Positions 14,591 through 22,423 of a stretch of DNA of 52,556 nt are shown in pieces. The notes below the pieces were generated by a model. The model did not search any database. It saw only the letters and a program-made list of their open reading frames with translations, and had not been told where the DNA came from. This stretch comes from a virus. The stretch is from positions 1 through 52,556 of IMG/VR virus record IMGVR_UViG_3300036829_000111. One strand, written 5' to 3'. Numbering within the stretch: the stretch's first letter is position 1; every line of letters starts with the position of its first letter. A program made the position numbers and the translations under genes.

Positions 14591-15243
14591 GCCGTCACCT
14601 CGCGGATGATGACCCGGAGCCGTCCCCGCGGGTAAGGCTGGTCGCCGATCTCACACCCGGCGTGGACCACGTAGCGGGCGTCATCGCCGGATCCGCGGCG
14701 CCCGGGAACGTGCCGGCCGATCTTGCCTGCCAGCGTTATGCCGTCGATTACCGGCTTCAGCGTCGGGCCGAGGTTGTCAGGATCGCGGTCCCGGCTCAGG
14801 TTCGGCGGGTCGTAGACGATAGTGACGGTGACGCGCTCCAGGTGCGGCGGCTTCGCCTTCAGGGTCATCGCCCAGGCGGCTTTCTTGATGGCCTCGGACC
14901 GGCGGTGGCGTTCCATGTGGTGGATCCGGTCGTTGAGGCTGAGGAGTTTCAGCCCGGCGGGCAGCTCGATCGTCCACTGTGGTGCGGCCAGGACGGCTGC
15001 GTCCGTGCGCTCCGCCGTCCCGGCCGTGTCTGCGGGGCTCCCGGCCCTCCTCCTGGCGCCGGGAGCCGGGCCGCTGCCTGCGCCGGTGGGGGCTAGCGCA
15101 GGCAGGGACGGTGAGGTGCTCCGGGCACCGTCAGGACGGGGGGCGACGGTGCCCGGAGCGGCGGCGCGAGTGTCCTCGAGCGCCGCGCTTCCCCGGCCGG
15201 CTGATGGCGGGCAGGCCGGGGAAGCTTCAGGGTTGCGGGTCAT
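14587..15243 (-). CDS. RusA-like Holliday junction resolvase
   Basis: 218 residues. The C-terminal 120 match RusA: LPAGLKLLSLNDRIHH, VTVTIVYDPPNLSRDRDP, then DPDNLGPTLKPVIDGITLAG, whose Asp residues bind the catalytic metal. RusA dimers cut four-way junctions made during recombination and replication. The first 85 residues are a Pro/Ala/Ser-rich extension not needed for the fold; a later start would remove it, but ATGA coupling with the upstream stop favours 15243. Fits the recombination module with the annealing protein. Confidence 0.85.
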   Translation of the reverse strand: MTRNPEASPACPPSAGRGSAALEDTRAAAPGTVAPRPDGARSTSPSLPALAPTGAGSGPAPGARRRAGSPADTAGTAERTDAAVLAAPQWTIELPAGLKLLSLNDRIHHMERHRRSEAIKKAAWAMTLKAKPPHLERVTVTIVYDPPNLSRDRDPDNLGPTLKPVIDGITLAGKIGRHVPGRRGSGDDARYVVHAGCEIGDQPYPRGRLRVIIREVTA

Positions 15244-16238
15244 GCCGTCGCCACCTCGGCGGCACGCGCGAACTGCCTAACGCGCAGGTCTTCCGGCCAT
15301 GCGTCCCAGTCGCCGCCCTTCGGCCCCGCGCCGAGCTCGCGGCCGAGCATGGAGCCGAGCTGCTTCACAAACACCGGCACACCGGAGTCCTGACACTGCT
15401 CGACAAGGAGGCGCGCCCAGCCCTCAGCCATGCGGCGAGCACCGGGGCCGCTCTCTCCGCCGACAATCACCCAGTCGATAGCCGGGCCGACGGTGAGTTC
15501 CTGAGTGACAAGCCCGCTCGGCTCGCGGTGCTCTGGTCCCCACCCCGGACGCCCGTCCAGCCAGTAGGTCAGGCGCGGCCGGTGCCCGTTCACGACCGGT
15601 CCGTGGAGGTCGATCGGTCCCAGCAGCGGCTCCGCGCTGATGAACCGGATCGCGGCCGGCGTTTCGAGCAGCGCCGGGATGCGGATGTCCGCCCAGTGCT
15701 GGTCTTCGGTGCTGACGCCGAGCCAGACGTTCGGCAGCGGCGGCACTATTTCGGGCCAGCGGCCAGTGCCGTAAATCCATCGCCGCACTTCCACGAACCG
15801 TTCGGCGGGAATCGGCAGGTCAATGCCAACGGCCCAGTCGGCAGCCTCATAGAGAAGCTCGCGCCACTTATCTTTGGAGGACAGCAGCGACCGCATGCGC
15901 GCGTGCCGCTTGGTCAGCACCTGATAGGTGTGGTGCGGCGTCAATGCCATCACGGCAAATACGCGGGCGATGTACTCGTCGGGAACGTCCTTATGGAACA
16001 GGTCGCTCATCGAATTTACGAAGACTCTCCTCGGCCGCTTCCAGCGCAGCGGCTGGTCCAGCTTGTCCGGCCGCAGCTGCACGTCGAAGCCGTGCTCGAA
16101 GTAGTGGCCGGGCGTCCCGCGCCAGCGCTCGGCGAACGTGGAGGCATAGCAGCGGTCGCATCCGGGCGAGATCTTCTCGCAGCCGGTGACAGGGTTCCAC
16201 GTCGCGTCGGTCCACTCGATCTTGCTGTCGTCGCTCAT
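15240..16238 (-). CDS. Phage Gp37/Gp68 family protein (DUF5131)
   Basis: 332 residues. The hallmark is near the start: IEWTDATWNPVTGC, then KISPGCDRCYAS, giving a cysteine trio of radical-SAM-like spacing. VFVNSMSDLFHKDVP, FAVMALTPHHTYQVLTKR, WLGVSTEDQ, FISAEPLLGPIDL and DWVIVGGESGPGAR follow in the usual order, and the length agrees. The family is widespread in phages; its activity is not established, though an iron-sulfur enzyme is plausible. Start overlaps the upstream stop by one base. Confidence 0.9.
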   Translation of the reverse strand: MSDDSKIEWTDATWNPVTGCEKISPGCDRCYASTFAERWRGTPGHYFEHGFDVQLRPDKLDQPLRWKRPRRVFVNSMSDLFHKDVPDEYIARVFAVMALTPHHTYQVLTKRHARMRSLLSSKDKWRELLYEAADWAVGIDLPIPAERFVEVRRWIYGTGRWPEIVPPLPNVWLGVSTEDQHWADIRIPALLETPAAIRFISAEPLLGPIDLHGPVVNGHRPRLTYWLDGRPGWGPEHREPSGLVTQELTVGPAIDWVIVGGESGPGARRMAEGWARLLVEQCQDSGVPVFVKQLGSMLGRELGAGPKGGDWDAWPEDLRVRQFARAAEVATA

Positions 16239-16519
16239 CACAGAACCCCGTTCGCCAGGTCGTCTTCGATGGCCGCTTCGATCCCGGCGATCTCCGGGTC
16301 GTCGGGCAGGTAGTAGGTGCGCGCGGTGGCGCAGAATGCGATCAGTTCCTCGGCGGTGAGCACCGCGCCCTCGCACTTCACCGGGCCGCGCATTTTCTTC
16401 CGCTTCGTGCCGGGCAACAGCGGCTTGCCGTGCGCCCAGCACGCCTCGACATGGCACACCAGGGCGACGAGGCCGACAGCCCCGAACCCGATGGCGAAGC
16501 CGACTATGAGCGGCCACAT
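16238..16519 (-). CDS. Hypothetical protein with N-terminal membrane helix
   Basis: 93 residues. MWPLIVGFAIGFGAVGLVAL is a hydrophobic span directly at the N-terminus, followed by a basic patch (GTKRKKMRG) and an acidic helical C-terminus with LTAEELIAFCATART. The topology suggests a cytoplasmic domain tethered to the membrane. Unknown function; one-base overlaps with both neighbours. Confidence 0.7.
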   Translation of the reverse strand: MWPLIVGFAIGFGAVGLVALVCHVEACWAHGKPLLPGTKRKKMRGPVKCEGAVLTAEELIAFCATARTYYLPDDPEIAGIEAAIEDDLANGVL

Positions 16520-16809
16520 CAGCCCTCACCGCCCTGCAGCGCGTCGAGCCGTGCCCGCTCGTACCTGCCGGCGGCCGCCGGGCCGACCCCGACCTCGGCC
16601 GCCGCCTCGGCGACGCTCCGGCCGGCGTTGCGCAGCTGGCAGAACCGCTCGTACCGGGCGGCCTTCTCTGCGGACGCGGCCCGGGCGGCACCGGAGGGCG
16701 CCCTCACGACGTCCTCATCCGTCTTGGTGCCGCGATACACGTACCGCGTGCCGGCCGGTATCCCGTTGGGGGACGAGCCGAGGCTGGCCGCCCGGATCCG
16801 CGCGGTCAC
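16519..16809 (-). CDS. Small HTH-containing protein
   Basis: 96 residues. After a variable N-terminal half with a GTRYVYRGTK strand, AARYERFCQLRNAGRSVAEAA and VGVGPAAAGRYERARL form an HTH of the homeodomain-like resolvase/transposase type. Probably DNA binding. It overlaps the HNH gene upstream in ATGA. Confidence 0.7.
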   Translation of the reverse strand: MTARIRAASLGSSPNGIPAGTRYVYRGTKTDEDVVRAPSGAARAASAEKAARYERFCQLRNAGRSVAEAAAEVGVGPAAAGRYERARLDALQGGEG

Positions 16810-17189
16810 GCTGCATCACCGTCCGGTGCCCACGAGTGCCTCAACAGACCCGCCTCGTATGCCCAGCCGAGTTCGGACTCGGGCCGGAACGTGATCTCGT
16901 CATGGCAGGGACGGCACAGCGGCACCATGTTGCCCGGGTCGGTGATTGACCCGCCGCGTGCCCGGGTGAGCGGTTCGTGCACGTCATCGGCGAGGCGTCT
17001 GCAGCCCGGCCGCGCGCATGACGGGCGCTCCGGCCACAGCGCGTCGATGACCCGTCGGCGCTGCCGGTTCTCCGCTGCCCGCTTCGCGGACACCGCCCTG
17101 ATGCTGGCCGTGCGGAGCGGTGCCACGGTCCTCAGCGGCGCGACGGGCCTCAGCGGCGTCTTGCGCTGCAGTCCTCCCGAGCGGTTCAT
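16806..17189 (-). CDS. HNH endonuclease
   Basis: 127 residues. CARPGC (about 58-63) and CRPCHDEI (about 91-98) are the zinc pairs framing the HNH fold; DVHEPLTRARGGS carries the first catalytic His region and DPGNMVPLC the middle part. The N-terminus is basic with tandem PLRPVAPLRTVAPLR. It lies in the early recombination operon, not beside the terminase. Phage HNH proteins here may be homing nucleases or recombination nucleases. Confidence 0.85.
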   Translation of the reverse strand: MNRSGGLQRKTPLRPVAPLRTVAPLRTASIRAVSAKRAAENRQRRRVIDALWPERPSCARPGCRRLADDVHEPLTRARGGSITDPGNMVPLCRPCHDEITFRPESELGWAYEAGLLRHSWAPDGDAA

Positions 17190-17359
17190 GACCCGCTCCT
17201 GTCGATGACGTCCAGCTCCAGGTACACGACCACGTCGCCCTCGTGCGTGCGGGACGGCTTCCGCGGGGAACGCCCGACCATGCCGGGCAGTCCCTCCACC
17301 TGCCGGACCGCTTCCGCGACCTCCTCGGGACTTCCGCTGAACCTGATGTGGACGCTCAC
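17186..17359 (-). CDS. Small hypothetical protein, 57 aa
   Basis: GTG at 17359 and TGA at 17186 both overlap neighbouring genes in GTGA/ATGA quartets, and without it the operon would have an unexplained 170-nt gap. The product begins VSVHIRFSGSPEEVAEAV, has RSPRKPSRTHEGD in the middle and ends VVVYLELDVIDRSG. The beta-alpha-beta pattern suggests a small ferredoxin-like fold; function unknown. Confidence 0.65.
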   Translation of the reverse strand: MSVHIRFSGSPEEVAEAVRQVEGLPGMVGRSPRKPSRTHEGDVVVYLELDVIDRSGS

Positions 17360-17754
17360 GCCGCTACCCCCGCCATCTCGTACGCCTGCCGCACGGATGC
17401 GCCGAGGGAGCGGACGATCTCGCCCTGGTCCCGGACGACACGCAGGTGGTCCTGCGCGGACTCGCGGGTCGCGACGGAGATGTCATAGGCAAGCTGAAGG
17501 TCGGCGACCTTGTCGTCCACCCAGGCGTCTCGCTCGGCGGTCGTGAATCCGCCGCGCGTCACCTTCGGGCGCTCGTCCGACAGCAGCCAGCGGCGGCGTT
17601 CGGCGTTGAGCTCGTGCTTTCGGCTGACCTCGTTGTCGCGGGCTTTCGCGAGGGCTTCCTGAGCCTTGGTCAGTTCGGTGACGAGCCACCGCAGCCGCCG
17701 CTCAATGTCATGCGGCGACAGCGGCTCGTACTGCCCGGTCGGCTGCTCACTCAC
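17356..17754 (-). CDS. Hypothetical coiled-coil protein
   Basis: GTG at 17754 overlaps the upstream gene by 8 nt; an ATG 9 nt earlier is also possible. The 132-residue product is helical throughout: IERRLRWLVTELTKAQEALAK, then a charged linker and DISVATRESAQDHLRVV. It belongs to the recombination gene block next to the annealing protein. No enzymatic motif is visible. Confidence 0.7.
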   Translation of the reverse strand: MSEQPTGQYEPLSPHDIERRLRWLVTELTKAQEALAKARDNEVSRKHELNAERRRWLLSDERPKVTRGGFTTAERDAWVDDKVADLQLAYDISVATRESAQDHLRVVRDQGEIVRSLGASVRQAYEMAGVAA

Positions 17755-18361
17755 CGGACGCACCGTCCCCGGCCGGCAGCGCGAGCGCGTCCAGGGCGAT
17801 GCCCTGCAGCTCGCCGCGCCGCCACGCCGCGATCACCTCGTCGCGGGCGTTCTTCGCCGGCCGGTAACTGAACGCCCCGGTCGGCTTGACGTCCGTGACC
17901 TCGGCGACCTGCTCCTTGTCGCCGCTGTCCTTGTCGACCAGGTAGCCGCCGGTCTCCTCGATCTCCTTCAGCAACGCCGCCCGGACCTCGGCCCGGATGC
18001 GGGTGCGCACCAGTTCGGGGAACACGGCGCGCACCACGTCGAGGAGTTCGGTGTTCGTCGCCGCGGACGGGTCGAGGTAGTCCTCAAGCCCTTCCGGGTT
18101 GTGCTCTTCCAGCCATCCGGTGAGCGCGTCCTCGGTGGCGTTGATGTCCTTGCTGCCGGACTTGATCGAGATCAGTCCGATCTCGGTTCCGTCCGGCATC
18201 ATGACCTTCTGCTGCGACTGGCCGTCCGCGCGCAGCGGGCCGAACGCCTCCTCGGCGTCCTTCCGCGCGCCCTTGTAGGCGCCGCTGATCTCCTTGCCGA
18301 TCACGTCCAGCACCGCGACGCGCAGGGCGTGGTCCCGTGCGGACAGGCTCTCGTCACTCAC
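17747..18361 (-). CDS. Hypothetical phage protein next to annealing protein
   Basis: 204 residues beginning MSDESLSARDHALRVAV. It has a helical N-terminal region with AYKGARKDAEEAFGPLR, a beta segment VMMPDGTEIGLISIKSGS (about 53-70), and acidic helices ending in GELQGIALDALALP. Partners of Rad52/RecT-like proteins are often nucleases, but I see no PD-D/ExK motif, so no such claim is made. ATGA overlap with the annealing protein gene. Confidence 0.75.
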   Translation of the reverse strand: MSDESLSARDHALRVAVLDVIGKEISGAYKGARKDAEEAFGPLRADGQSQQKVMMPDGTEIGLISIKSGSKDINATEDALTGWLEEHNPEGLEDYLDPSAATNTELLDVVRAVFPELVRTRIRAEVRAALLKEIEETGGYLVDKDSGDKEQVAEVTDVKPTGAFSYRPAKNARDEVIAAWRRGELQGIALDALALPAGDGASGE

Positions 18362-19521
18362 GCCGCGCTCCTCAGCTCGTTCTGGCGGTTCTTCAGTACG
18401 TCGCCGAGCTCGTTGGCGATCTCGGGGGTGACGGTCTTGTCCTTGACGGCGCGGGCCAGTTCGAGCTTCAGCCCGCGGATGTCCTCATGGCTCCCGGCGC
18501 CCCCGGCACGGCCGGTGAAGTCGACGGCCCACGCGGACTCGCCGCCGTCGGCGTCCTGCCCGGACTCCGGCTCGGCTGCGGGCTGCTGCTGCGCCTGCCG
18601 TGCCCGGCCGCGCAGTTCCGCGACGCGGGCGTCAATCGCCCGGCGGATCTCGTTAGCGCGCTCCGCTTCGAGCGCGCCCCGGTCGTAAAGCTGAGTCACC
18701 TCGTCCTTGATGGCGATCACGTCGTCCGGGGTGCCGATCTCCGCGATCTTCACGTCCCAGTCGCCGAGGTCCGGGCCTGCCGGGCGCTGCGGCCCCTGGC
18801 CGGCAGGCTGCCGGCGCTCCTGCTGCTGCCGGGTGCCGTTCGAGGCGGTCTCGCGAGGCTTCCACTGCCGCTGCTGCCCGTTGCCGTCCGGCCGCGCCGG
18901 AGAGGCGTTGTCGAACGCGTCCACGGCGGACTGCGGCGCGCGGCCGCCTCGCTCCGACCTGCCGCCCGAGGCGGTCGCGTTCTCCGCCGTCGGGTCGGCC
19001 CGGTCGCCCTTGGCCCACAGATCGACAGCCACCCCGAACCGCATCGCTGCGTTGCGGAGCGCGTCGCCGATCAGCACCTTCTCGGCGTCGTTCTGGTTGC
19101 CAGGGCACGACCCGTAGCCGGGCCTGGTGACGCCGCCGACCGTGAGGTTCATCCACAGGCCGACCGCGTTGCCGTTGCGGTCCCGCTCGAACTTCGGCGG
19201 CGCGTTGTCGATCACGTGCCGGACGATGTCCGGGTTACCGGAGGCGAGCGCCGCCTTCAGCATGTCCGGGTCCGGGTCGGTGGCTTTCGGCGCCCATGAC
19301 CATTCCGGATCTACCTCAAGCAGCCTGATCGTGACGTCGGCGTGGCCGACGTAGTCCAGGTGGATGTGCTTGCCGATGGTGGATTTGCATGTGTCGCACC
19401 ACGTCGCCCGGTGCTCGCTGCAGTTGTGGTTGCTGCAGGCCCGGCAGGTGGCGCGGGGAAGCTTGCCGACCACGTCGGCGGGGAACGGGGCGCGCAGCTT
19501 GGTCAGGTCGACGTCGTTCAC
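18358..19521 (-). CDS. Single-strand DNA annealing protein, Rad52/Sak/ERF-like
   Basis: 387 residues from GTG at 19521 (GTGA overlap). The N-terminal domain holds CRACSNHNC and CDTCKS, then YVGHADVTIRLLEVDPEWSW, GLWMNLTVGGVTRPGYGS and KVLIGDALRNAAMRFGVAVDLW, which matches the conserved core of Rad52/Sak-type proteins (new-DNA helix ending RFG). The middle (about 185-270) is a Gln/Arg-rich linker and the C-terminus is helical. It anneals complementary strands for phage recombination. The extra N-terminal Cys pairs suggest a zinc site, unusual for this family. Confidence 0.85.
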   Translation of the reverse strand: MNDVDLTKLRAPFPADVVGKLPRATCRACSNHNCSEHRATWCDTCKSTIGKHIHLDYVGHADVTIRLLEVDPEWSWAPKATDPDPDMLKAALASGNPDIVRHVIDNAPPKFERDRNGNAVGLWMNLTVGGVTRPGYGSCPGNQNDAEKVLIGDALRNAAMRFGVAVDLWAKGDRADPTAENATASGGRSERGGRAPQSAVDAFDNASPARPDGNGQQRQWKPRETASNGTRQQQERRQPAGQGPQRPAGPDLGDWDVKIAEIGTPDDVIAIKDEVTQLYDRGALEAERANEIRRAIDARVAELRGRARQAQQQPAAEPESGQDADGGESAWAVDFTGRAGGAGSHEDIRGLKLELARAVKDKTVTPEIANELGDVLKNRQNELRSAA

Positions 19522-19841
19522 AGTGCACTCCCCGATGTCGTGAGGCCGATAAGGTCCGCGACGATCCGCCGCTCGGCGTCGTCCGGGGCGGCGTAGATGA
19601 TCGCGGCGCAGATGTCGTCGCGGGACTCCGCGTCCCGGACGAGCGCGGCGGCCCGCTCGAGGCGTGCCTGCGCGGCGGCGTCGTTCGCGTGGTCGCCGCA
19701 CCTGTCCTCGACCGACTTGGCGCAGTCCGTGCACTCGTAGGTGTCGGGCTCGACTAGGGCGGCAAGTTCCAGCAGGAGCGCGGTCAGGCCCTTCTTGACG
19801 TCGGCGAGGGTGAACGCCGGGGCTTCGGTCGTGGCGGTCAT
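19518..19841 (-). CDS. Hypothetical protein with Cys pair
   Basis: 107 residues, ATGA overlap at both ends. A helical N-terminus (LADVKKGLTALLLELAAL) leads to YECTDCAKSVEDRCGDH, a Cys-rich segment possibly binding metal, then an acidic helical tail with DDAERRIVADLIG. No known family. Confidence 0.7.
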   Translation of the reverse strand: MTATTEAPAFTLADVKKGLTALLLELAALVEPDTYECTDCAKSVEDRCGDHANDAAAQARLERAAALVRDAESRDDICAAIIYAAPDDAERRIVADLIGLTTSGSAL

Positions 19842-20038
19842 GACGTCGTCACCTCCGCCCGCTCGGTGACGTCCAGGTGCAGGTCCGACATCTCGGCCGA
19901 GGCCACGATCTGGGAGAGCATCGCGCCCGGCGTGCCAGCTGGAGTGTTGTAGAAGCGGTTGCAGGCGCGGGCCAGGAGATCGGCCACCTTGCGGCGCTCG
20001 GCTCGGCTGAGGGGATCGGCCCAGCATGTGCTGCTCAT
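19838..20038 (-). CDS. Small hypothetical protein, 66 aa
   Basis: ATG at 20038 (ATGA overlap) gives MSSTCWADPLSRAERRKVAD followed by LLARACNRFYNTPAG and an acidic C-terminus. The helical first half is basic. Function unknown; retained because of tight coupling to both neighbours. Confidence 0.6.
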   Translation of the reverse strand: MSSTCWADPLSRAERRKVADLLARACNRFYNTPAGTPGAMLSQIVASAEMSDLHLDVTERAEVTTS

Positions 20039-20541
20039 GCCGCCACCCCGCTCTCGATCTCGTGCGCCCACGTCAGCGGGCTGCGGGTGCCGGTGATCCG
20101 GTCGATCGCCCGCATCACGGTCCTGTAGTCGGCAGGGGACGTGCCGCCGGCCGCGGGGTAGACGAGGGACTGCTCCCACGCCAGTGGCGGCCGGGCGGTC
20201 CTCGGGGTCCTCGGGGACAGGGGCTGCAGGCGCGGGCGCGGTGCGTCCTCGCGGACCCGCTGCGTCTCGGTGCGCGCGGGGGCGTTGAACGGGTGCTGGC
20301 CCTTCAGTGCGGTGCGCAGCCTTGCGAGCAGCTCGGGCGTGGCCTGCGCCCACTGCGGGGCGGAGGGTCCGAACACGGCCTGCGCGTCGGACAGGCCCGG
20401 GATCTCGCCCGTGTCGCGGAGCGGGTCCGGCTGCGGCTCGTCGGGGACTTCCCGGAGCGCGTCCGCCACGGTGACGGCGGTGTCCGGGTCGAACTGGTGG
20501 CGGCCGCGCCTGCGGCTGCGGGGCAGGAGCGAGATGCTCAT
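20035..20541 (-). CDS. Hypothetical protein, 168 aa
   Basis: The N-terminus is basic (MSISLLPRSRRRGRHQF) and is followed by an acidic, Pro-rich central region. Near the end, YRTVMRAIDRITGTRSPLTW forms a helix. Mostly disordered by composition; no motif. ATGA overlaps on both sides. Confidence 0.6.
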   Translation of the reverse strand: MSISLLPRSRRRGRHQFDPDTAVTVADALREVPDEPQPDPLRDTGEIPGLSDAQAVFGPSAPQWAQATPELLARLRTALKGQHPFNAPARTETQRVREDAPRPRLQPLSPRTPRTARPPLAWEQSLVYPAAGGTSPADYRTVMRAIDRITGTRSPLTWAHEIESGVAA

Positions 20542-20897
20542 GCGGCCACCCCGTTCCCGGCGGCGCGCTTCCGTGCGTCCTCCAGCCACGCCGTGGTGCC
20601 CTTGTTGGCGGGCGCGACATGCGCCTCGCAGGTCAGCGGGCCCCAGACCAGCTCGGCCATGAACGTGCCGTCCGGCAGGGTGATCAGGGGGGTGTTCCAC
20701 GACTCGGCGATGGCCTGCAGGTCGCGCAGTCTCCAGGCGCGGGTGGTGCCCTTGGCCCGGACGTTGATGAGCGGCGAGTCGGGGAGCCGCGCGTCCGGGT
20801 TGGCCTCAACCCAGTCGGCGAACTCGCGGAGCGCGGTCACGAAGTCGGCCCGCGCCATCGCCTGCGCCTCGGCGGCGGAAACGGCAGTGATAGTCAT
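20538..20897 (-). CDS. Hypothetical protein, 119 aa
   Basis: Begins MTITAVSAAEAQAMARADF, a helical segment, then a mixed region with LINVRAKGTTRAWRLRDLQA and LPDGTFMAELVWGPLTCEA. A GAGGAG Shine-Dalgarno lies about 12 nt before the ATG. It is the first gene after the hairpin at 20964-20988. Function unknown. Confidence 0.7.
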   Translation of the reverse strand: MTITAVSAAEAQAMARADFVTALREFADWVEANPDARLPDSPLINVRAKGTTRAWRLRDLQAIAESWNTPLITLPDGTFMAELVWGPLTCEAHVAPANKGTTAWLEDARKRAAGNGVAA

Positions 20898-20963
20898 TAC
20901 CGGTGCTGCTCCTCTGATGGCGGATCAGTTACAGTTGTCGGCGGCGGTGTTGCTCCGCCCCTC

Positions 20964-20988
20964 GCCCCGGTGTTCGCAGCACCGGGGC
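20964..20988. other. Perfect 9-bp hairpin in the early operon
   Basis: GCCCCGGTG (20964-20972), loop TTCGCAG, CACCGGGGC (20980-20988). It lies in the 95-nt gap between the second and third genes of the leftward operon. No T run follows on the minus strand; TCTTT follows on the plus strand. It could attenuate or stabilise the early transcript; a classical terminator for the minus strand is not supported. Confidence 0.5.
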
Positions 20989-20992
20989 TCTT

Positions 20993-21187
20993 TCATGCGG
21001 CTCTTGCGGGTGCCGCGTGAAGCTGGTTGTAGTGCGCCTCGATCTCGTCGGGGCTCTTTGCGTGTCCGGGGTAGTGCGCGGCCCTGGCGACCGCAGCCGC
21101 CCCGTACTCGGCGGCGAGCTGGTCGCGTTCGGCACACGCAGAGGCGAGGATTCGCGCTGCGGCGGTGATGGCCTCGTCCTTGGTCAT
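20993..21187 (-). CDS. Small hypothetical protein, 64 aa
   Basis: MTKDEAITAAARILASACAE begins an all-helical protein ending SPDEIEAHYNQLHAA. ATGA overlap with the XRE regulator upstream shows co-translation. It might modulate that regulator, but no motif supports it. Confidence 0.65.
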   Translation of the reverse strand: MTKDEAITAAARILASACAERDQLAAEYGAAAVARAAHYPGHAKSPDEIEAHYNQLHAAPARAA

Positions 21188-21435
21188 AAGGCGGCGGCCT
21201 TCGCCGCGGGCTCACCGGTTCCGGCGTCGTCCCTGATGAGGTCATCGACGGGGACGCCGAGTTCGCGGGCGATGCTGATGAGGGTGCTGATGCCGGCCGG
21301 CTTGTTGCCGAGCTCGATGTTCGACAGCGCTTGCGGCGTGATGCCGATGAGCTCGGCGAAACCGGGGACGCTCAGGCCGCGCTGCTTGCGGAGCGCGCGG
21401 ATCTTGGCGCCGTCCTGGCTTCCGATGCGATTCAT
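21184..21435 (-). CDS. XRE/Cro-family transcription regulator, first gene of the leftward operon
   Basis: 83 residues: IRALRKQRGLSVPGFAELIG then ITPQALSNIELGNKPAGIST is a canonical XRE HTH (about 12-55), with LISIARELGVPVDDLI completing the five-helix fold. Its ATG lies 7 nt after TAAATT of a strong promoter, and a TGACT/AGTCA dyad covers that promoter, implying autorepression. As head of the early operon it is a Cro/CI-type candidate. Confidence 0.88.
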   Translation of the reverse strand: MNRIGSQDGAKIRALRKQRGLSVPGFAELIGITPQALSNIELGNKPAGISTLISIARELGVPVDDLIRDDAGTGEPAAKAAAL

Positions 21436-21472
21436 AATGACTAATTTAGGAGTCAGATGGAATCGATGTCAA
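21436..21472 (-). promoter_or_regulatory. Strong leftward early promoter with overlapping operator
   Basis: TTGACA (21472-21467), an 18-nt spacer and TAAATT (21448-21443), then 7 nt to the ATG at 21435. The dyad TGACT (21438-21442), 8 nt, AGTCA (21451-21455) straddles the -10. Repressor binding there would block RNA polymerase. Leaderless initiation is likely. Confidence 0.75.
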
Positions 21473-21490
21473 GCCGATGTCGGAATCACG

Positions 21491-21594
21491 AGGTAACGAG
21501 ACGGCATAGTGCAGAATTGTTACCTGTAGTGGGCACTAGATCGTCACGGAGAGGTGCCCCCGTCATATGATTCCTAGAGAATCATCCGACGGGG
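21491..21594. promoter_or_regulatory. Intergenic dyads between divergent XRE genes
   Basis: AGGTAAC (21491-21497) pairs with GTTACCT (21519-21525). A long dyad follows: CCCCGTC (21558-21564), ATGATTC (21567-21573), centre CTAGA, GAATCAT (21579-21585), GACGGGG (21588-21594). No T run follows, so an operator is more likely than a terminator. It precedes the plus-strand regulator at 21660. The rest of the 224-nt gap up to 21659 shows only an AAAGGAG Shine-Dalgarno. Confidence 0.55.
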
Positions 21595-21659
21595 CGTGAT
21601 CAACTCCGCCTGACACAGAGACGCTCCGCACAGCCACCACCACGAAAGGAGCCGTCCCA

Positions 21660-22253
21660 GTGCCGCCAGCCGCCAGCACCTGGAAACGGCTAGGAGACCT
21701 GCTCGTGCGCCGCCGCATCGAGCTAGACCCCGCCTACGCCAACCGCCAAAAATTCGCCGACGCAGTACGCGTGAACTACAGGACCATCGCCGACATCGAG
21801 AAGGGGCGCCGCGACAACTACGAGGCCGCCACCATCGCCTCCGTGGAGGTCGCCTACCGGCTGGCAGGCGGCTCGATCGCCCGCACCGTCGCCGGCGGCA
21901 GCCTCGAGCCGCTGTCCGTCACGGAAAGGACCGTCGACCCGTCCGCGCAGGCCGCCCGGGCTCGCGCGGATACCTCCGACCCGGACACCGCCCCCGACGT
22001 TCTGTTCCCCGCCGACCCGGTCCGCCAGGACATGTGGCGGGTGATCACCGACCCGCGCATGCCCGCGGACGAGAAGCTCGCCGCGCTCGCCGGCCCCGCG
22101 CTGTTCCCCGGGGACCGCGCCAAGCAGGCCATCGTGGCAGCCGACATCATCAGCCGCGAGAAGCCGGCCGAGATGGCGGCGAAGATCCGGGTCCTGGACC
22201 GCATGCGCGCCGAGGCGCGGGGAAGGTCAGTGCACAGCGAACAATCAGCGTAA
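21660..22253 (+). CDS. XRE-like regulator with C-terminal domain
   Basis: 197 residues from GTG at 21660 (AAAGGAG 8 nt upstream). WKRLGDLLVRRRIELDPAYA, FADAVRVNYRTIADIEKG and YEAATIASVEVAYRLAGGS form an HTH domain of the kind found in actinobacterial prophages and AICEs. The C-terminal half (about 105-195) is helical, with MWRVITDPRMPADEKLAALAG. It is transcribed divergently from the XRE gene at 21184-21435, resembling a lysogeny switch pair (inference). Confidence 0.78.
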   Translation: MPPAASTWKRLGDLLVRRRIELDPAYANRQKFADAVRVNYRTIADIEKGRRDNYEAATIASVEVAYRLAGGSIARTVAGGSLEPLSVTERTVDPSAQAARARADTSDPDTAPDVLFPADPVRQDMWRVITDPRMPADEKLAALAGPALFPGDRAKQAIVAADIISREKPAEMAAKIRVLDRMRAEARGRSVHSEQSA

Positions 22254-22423
22254 CAGCCCGTGATCGCACCGTAATGCACATGTAAGCGGGATGAATTTCC
22301 GGTAAACCTGGACAACCCTCAACACGTCACCTATCAAGGGGAGTACCGCAAGGCACACTCCACCATGAGGCCGCCCCGGACCCCGGCGGCAATCCCGCTA
22401 CCGCGCACGAGGGGACTACCTCC
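22254..22423. other. Intergenic region, no gene seen
   Basis: A 170-nt gap with relatively AT-rich sequence around 22280-22345 that may hold the promoter of the 22424 gene. No clear -35/-10 pair, repeat or terminator could be identified by eye. A GAGGGGA Shine-Dalgarno ends it. Confidence 0.4.

Noticed and set aside
20964-20988. Classical intrinsic terminator for the leftward early operon
   Set aside because: Stem is good but no T tract follows on the minus strand.
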